Source of the DNA: Rhodospirillales bacterium
Lineage (GTDB): Bacteria; Pseudomonadota; Alphaproteobacteria; Rhodospirillales; Magnetospirillaceae
DNA length: 60,327 bases
NCBI GenBank assembly: GCA_014380005.1
Contig: JACMKT010000197.1
Location: forward strand, 1-60,327
Direction: 5' to 3'
The translations under genes and the position numbers were made by a program. Shown here one piece after another: positions 56,610-60,327 of this stretch. Positions within the stretch are counted from its first letter, which is position 1, and each line of letters begins with the position of its first letter. The notes below the pieces were generated by a model, which was not told the DNA's origin, ran no database searches, and saw only the letters and a program-made list of their open reading frames with translations.

Positions 56610-59267
56610 ATGTTCGAGGAAGATCGCAGCCTGGCCACCGCATGCCGCGGGTCCGCCGATTTGGCCGAAAAGGCCATCGGATGGATCGACGATAACCGTG
56701 GACTGGTCCGCAACGAGGCCGAGGTCTTGACCGCCGAAATCCGCCGGTCCATCCGCCAGCTGAGGAAGCTTGGCGCGGCGGCCGAGCGCAAAATGTGCGT
56801 CGGCGTGTTCGGTCCCAGTCAGTCCGGCAAGTCCTATTTGATTTCGGCTCTGGCGCGCGGAGATGATGGCAATCTGCTGGCTGAGTTCGGTGATGCCCGC
56901 CCCGATTTCGTTTCCGAGATCAACCCGGAAGGCGGCAAGGAATCCACCGGCTTGGTCACCCGCTTCACCATGACCCGCCCGCCCGGCCTGCCCCAAGGCT
57001 ATCCGGTAAAGCTGCGGCTGCTGTCCGAGACCGATCTGGTCAAGATCCTGGGAAATTCCTATTTCGAGGATTTCAACCACGAGGACACGCCTGACTCCGC
57101 CGCCTTGGGCAAGGCCCTCGATGCCTTGGCCAGCCGTCAGGGCGTTGGCGTTGGCGGTGCACCGGATGCCGACGATCTCAGCGACCTGCACGAATATTTC
57201 CGGGATAATTTCCGCCACTGCGCCAGAGTGCAGATGCTGGAATCTGCCTATTGGGTGCGGGCGAAAGAATTGGCCCCGCGTCTCGGCATCGCTGACCGGG
57301 CGCAATTGTTCGGGCTGATCTGGAATGGCGTCACGCGCTTCAACGAATTGTTCGCCCGCCTTCAGGCAGCCTTGGCTCAAATCGACTTCGCGCCCGAGGC
57401 GTTTTGTCCGCTATCGGCCCTGATCCCGCGCGAAGCCAGCATCATCGACGTGGCGACTCTGGCCGGACTGGCCGATGAGTCCAGCTCGGGCGGGCTCGAT
57501 GTGGTTGGCAGCAACGGCCGCCGCGCCACCTTGCCGCGGGCGCAGGTGACCGCCTTGACCGCCGAGATCACGGTGGTGATGGTCAACAAGCCCGATGATT
57601 TCTTCGATTACACCGATCTTCTCGACTTCCCCGGCTATCGTTCGCGCAAAAAAAACACCGACATCCAACGGACCCTGGCTTCGGGCGATGCGCTGGAGGA
57701 ACTGTTCCTGCGCGGCAAGGTCGCCTATTTGTTCGAGCGTTATTGTGCCGAGCGGGAACTGACATCCATGCTGTTGTGCATCGGCCCAGGTCCGGCCGAA
57801 GTGCAAACGCTGCCCAAGGTCATTGATGCCTGGGTGCGCGCTACCCACGGCGATACGGTCGACCGGCGCGCTGACGTGCCCACCACCCTGTTCTTCGTGA
57901 TGACGAAATTCGACATGGAATTCGTCAAGAAGAAGGGGGCTGCGCAATCTGAAGAAAGCCGGTGGAACACCCGCATCGAGGCGTCGCTGACCAGCTATTT
58001 CGGCGGCATAGGCGATTGGGTGGAGCATTGGCGCCAGGGCAAGGCGTTCGACAACGTCTATTGGGTGCGAAATCCCAACGTCCGCGCCGAGGCCCTGTTC
58101 CAGTACGACGCCGAGGGGCGCGAACTGGCATTGCGGGCTGAGCAGGAAGCCTATGTGGGTGAATTGAAGACCGGCTTTCTACGCAGCAGCCTGGTCACCC
58201 GCCACGTCGCCGATTGCGAAGAGGCATGGAACGCCGCCATGAGTTTGAACGATGGCGGCATCGGCTATTTGCGCCAGCGCCTGCGTCCCTTGTGCAATCC
58301 CGATCTGAAGCGCCGGCAAATCCAGGGCAGCCTTGCCGAGGAACGCCGCCGCCTGTCGGGCCGGTTGGCGCTGTATTTCCGCAGCGACGACAAAGAGCAA
58401 GAGCGTAAGGTCAAGAACGAATTAGCCAGGACGATTGCTGGCCGTTTGGCGGCCAATTCCCAAGCCCAGCGCTTCGGACGGCTGCTGCGGGCGCTGCAAA
58501 TCGCCGACCATGAACTTTATGATCTGTTTTTTCGTGTGGATGATTTCGAGTTTGATGTCGAGGACGGCGGCGGGGCGGTTAGTGCGGCACCGGCGCCGAC
58601 AATTGTCGGCACCGGCTTCTCGGCCGTGGATTTGCTTGGCGACATCTTTGGTGCAGCCGCGCCGGTGCTTGAGGAAGAGACCTGTGACGACACCGCCAAG
58701 GCGAAGAAGCCTCCTAAGGATGCGGCGGCCATCCGCGCGGCCGAGGTCGAGAAGTTCTGGATCGATCGTATGACCAGCTTGGCCGAAAATCAGCACATGC
58801 AGGCATTCTTCGGCATTCCTCCCCAGGAATTCGGCAGCTTCATTCATGAATTGGCGGTGGGTGCAGCACGCCTGGGGGTTGACGCCAAGATTGAGGAAGA
58901 GATCCGCATCGCCTCGCGCTTCCGTAACATCAAGCGCGACAAGCTGGTGTGGAAGCAGGCCAGCCGTGCCTCGGTCGCGATCAATTCCTACGTGGACTGG
59001 CTGGGCTTCGACCCGCGCCAAGTACCGCCCGAGCGTCGCCGCGTTTCCATCGGCGGGCGCGAGTTGGCTGTGTTCCAGCCCCATCCCGAAGTGGGCGGCT
59101 TCCCGGTCGTGGCCGAAGACCAGGCCGCATACGACGTGCAGTATTACCGCGACTGGATTGCCTCGCTGGTGGCGCTGATTGGCGGGAACGTCGATTTCGA
59201 AGGCGGGCTGACGTTCGACCCGGCGCAAAACCGAATTCTTGGTGACATCCTGGCGGGAATGGCCTGA
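56610..59267 (+). CDS. srfC: SrfC-family protein (dynamin-like GTPase)
   Basis: 885 residues from ATG 56610 (GGGGAAAAGGAAG upstream). P-loop GVFGPSQSGKSYL (about 65-77), G3 in LLDFPGYRSR (about 335), G4 TKFD in FFVMTKFDMEF (about 433), then a long helical stalk. This is the Virul_fac/SrfC family, always found next to SrfB. Likely a membrane-remodelling or scaffold GTPase; activity not known. Confidence 0.9.
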   Translation: MFEEDRSLATACRGSADLAEKAIGWIDDNRGLVRNEAEVLTAEIRRSIRQLRKLGAAAERKMCVGVFGPSQSGKSYLISALARGDDGNLLAEFGDARPDFVSEINPEGGKESTGLVTRFTMTRPPGLPQGYPVKLRLLSETDLVKILGNSYFEDFNHEDTPDSAALGKALDALASRQGVGVGGAPDADDLSDLHEYFRDNFRHCARVQMLESAYWVRAKELAPRLGIADRAQLFGLIWNGVTRFNELFARLQAALAQIDFAPEAFCPLSALIPREASIIDVATLAGLADESSSGGLDVVGSNGRRATLPRAQVTALTAEITVVMVNKPDDFFDYTDLLDFPGYRSRKKNTDIQRTLASGDALEELFLRGKVAYLFERYCAERELTSMLLCIGPGPAEVQTLPKVIDAWVRATHGDTVDRRADVPTTLFFVMTKFDMEFVKKKGAAQSEESRWNTRIEASLTSYFGGIGDWVEHWRQGKAFDNVYWVRNPNVRAEALFQYDAEGRELALRAEQEAYVGELKTGFLRSSLVTRHVADCEEAWNAAMSLNDGGIGYLRQRLRPLCNPDLKRRQIQGSLAEERRRLSGRLALYFRSDDKEQERKVKNELARTIAGRLAANSQAQRFGRLLRALQIADHELYDLFFRVDDFEFDVEDGGGAVSAAPAPTIVGTGFSAVDLLGDIFGAAAPVLEEETCDDTAKAKKPPKDAAAIRAAEVEKFWIDRMTSLAENQHMQAFFGIPPQEFGSFIHELAVGAARLGVDAKIEEEIRIASRFRNIKRDKLVWKQASRASVAINSYVDWLGFDPRQVPPERRRVSIGGRELAVFQPHPEVGGFPVVAEDQAAYDVQYYRDWIASLVALIGGNVDFEGGLTFDPAQNRILGDILAGMA

Positions 59268-59280
59268 GGGGAGAAAAGGC

Positions 59281-60240
59281 GTGAAAGTTTCAGCGCGGCA
59301 AGACAGGTCCAAGGGACCCGGCAATGCCATCATCGAGATCAATGAATTGGTGCCGCCAGCCGATGCGGCGCAGGTGCAATTCGCCATTGACCACCAGGGC
59401 CATTTCCTCAGTCCGCTTGGGTGGCAGGCCGGGCGCACCGATCTTCAGGCCGATACGGTCGAGGTGGTGGAGAACGGATTGCGCCTGCTGATCGGCCCCG
59501 ATCTTGTCGATCACATGCAGCCGGGCACCTATCGCTTTGAATTATTGTTCCCATCCGGGGCCACTGTCGTTGCCGGTCTTCCCTGGCGCAATATTGCCCC
59601 GTCTGTTACCTCAAGCCGTGGCGGTGGCGTGGCGGCTGCCCCCCCCAGCCAGCGCCTGACCCGCCAAGTGGAACCGCAGGCCGCCGCCGCTGTCGCCGCC
59701 CCTGTGGCTGCTGCGGCTGTGGCTTCTGTGGTGACGCCTGTGGCAGCCTCCGTGGTGACCGAGGTAAAGGCCCCGGTCATCCCCGTGGCGGTCCCTGTCA
59801 TAGCAGCAAATTCGTCCCGGACAGGATTGATTGCCGCTGTTGCCGTGCTGGCGGCGCTTGGCGTCGGCTGGCTGTTGCTCGGCAAGGACAAGGGCGGCCC
59901 GGACGTGGCCGTGATCCCTCCCGCCGTGCAGACTCCGAGCAAGCCAGAGCCCGCGCGTCAGGCAGAGGCGGCTCCTCCGGCCGTGACACCTGCGCCGGTG
60001 GTGCCCGCGCGTCAGGCAGAGGCGGCTCCTCCGGCCGTGACTCCTGCGCCGGTGGTGCCCGCGCGTCAGGCGGAGGCAGCTCCTCCGGTCGCGCCCCCTG
60101 AGCCGGTGGTGCCCGCGCGTCAGGCGGAGGCGGCTCCTCCAGTCGTGACTCCTGAGCCGGTGGCGCCCGCGCGTCAGGCGGAAGAGAACCGTCAGGCGGA
60201 ACAAGCCCGCAAGGCTGAGGAGCTTCGGCGGATTGAAGCG
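59281..60240 (+). CDS. Membrane protein with Pro/Ala-rich repeats, SrfA position (runs into the low-quality contig end)
   Basis: A GTG start 13 bp after SrfC (GAGGGGAGAAAAGG upstream) opens a frame that is still open at about 60240. An N-terminal beta domain of ~100 residues (RFELLFPSGATVVAGLPWRN), an Ala/Val-rich linker, one TM helix (TGLIAAVAVLAALGVGWLLL), then four 18-residue repeats (PARQAEAAPPAVTPAPVV type) and a charged helix (RQAEQARKAEELRRIEAR). Resembles TonB/TolA-like spanning proteins by composition. The third partner of SrfB/SrfC is often of this kind. Confidence 0.7.
59950..60180 (+). repeat. 54-bp tandem repeat, four full copies
   Basis: Units start with CCCGCGCGTCAGGC at 59950, 60004, 60058 and 60112, with a partial fifth at 60166, all in frame (18 codons). 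Between copies only a few bases vary. It may expand or contract by slippage. Confidence 0.9.
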
Positions 60241-60327
60241 CGGGGGGGCCGGGCGGGCCCCCCCGCCCCAGACGCCCCCCCCCGGGGTGTGGGAAAACCC
60301 CCGGGGGGGGGGGCCAGGAGCCCCCGA
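60236..60327. other. Low-quality contig end
   Basis: From about 60240 the sequence becomes long C and G homopolymers (seven or more) with no coding character, while the frame before it is clean. It looks like consensus error at a read end rather than biology. Do not interpret translation here. Confidence 0.8.

Noticed and set aside
59950-60180. CRISPR array
   Set aside because: Repeats are contiguous, in frame and coding for a Pro/Ala-rich linker.

Overview
The window is about 60 kb of GC-rich DNA (mostly G/C at third codon positions) that reads like an alphaproteobacterium, perhaps Rhodospirillales or Magnetospirillum-like. That placement is inferred from style and gene content only; there is no rRNA or tRNA to anchor it. 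Both edges look like contig ends. The left edge cuts an IS5-type transposase. The last ~90 bases are C/G homopolymers that look like poor consensus sequence.

1-11.7 kb is an accessory region. It holds a Rep_3-type replication initiator, a small membrane-protein gene split by a complete IS4-family insertion sequence (19-bp terminal repeats, perfect 10-bp target duplication), and a compact locus at 3.3-8.6 kb. That locus encodes a lipoprotein, a 20-residue peptide, a radical SAM/SPASM maturase with a possible RRE-like N terminus, a 31-residue peptide sharing the pattern VxVxxG[IV]T[ST]C with the first, and an 833-residue nuclease/STAND-NTPase/TPR protein. I read it as a candidate undescribed RiPP-plus-immunity locus. 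An XRE regulator with an 18-bp palindromic operator, a DUF3800-like gene and a trypsin remnant follow.

11.73-44.52 kb is a complete 32.8-kb transposable prophage. Its ends form an inverted repeat with 5'-TG...CA-3' termini, flanked by a near-identical 5-bp duplication. The host reading frame can be rejoined across it. Replication and early genes are Mu-type: MuA-like DDE transposase, MuB-like ATPase, DUF3164, GemA and a Mu F-like protein. Virion genes are P2-type: Q/P divergent from O and N, then V-W-J-I-H, fibre, FI, FII, E/E' with a TTTTTTG slippery site, T, U, X and D. No P2 gpM is recognisable. A CI-type repressor faces the early operon across a 25-bp near-perfect palindrome. The lysogeny side also carries PH/SHOCT and ORF6C-like proteins. 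The early operon ends in a strong terminator after a phage radical SAM gene.

44.5-51.2 kb resumes the accessory region: the 3' part of the phage-interrupted gene, a frameshifted protein ending in an FGE/sulfatase-modifying-like domain, an orphan HicA-like toxin, a three-gene minus-strand operon (unknown, membrane protein, unknown), HU and a PIN-domain protein. This mix of STAND, trypsin, FGE, PIN and HicA domains resembles a defence or conflict island.

51.2-60.3 kb has a different texture. After an AT-richer junction there is a truncated class III cyclase-like gene, then an operon with a membrane-anchored protein, SrfB (actin/Hsp70-fold), SrfC (dynamin-like GTPase) and a membrane protein with 54-bp Pro/Ala-rich repeats that runs off the contig.
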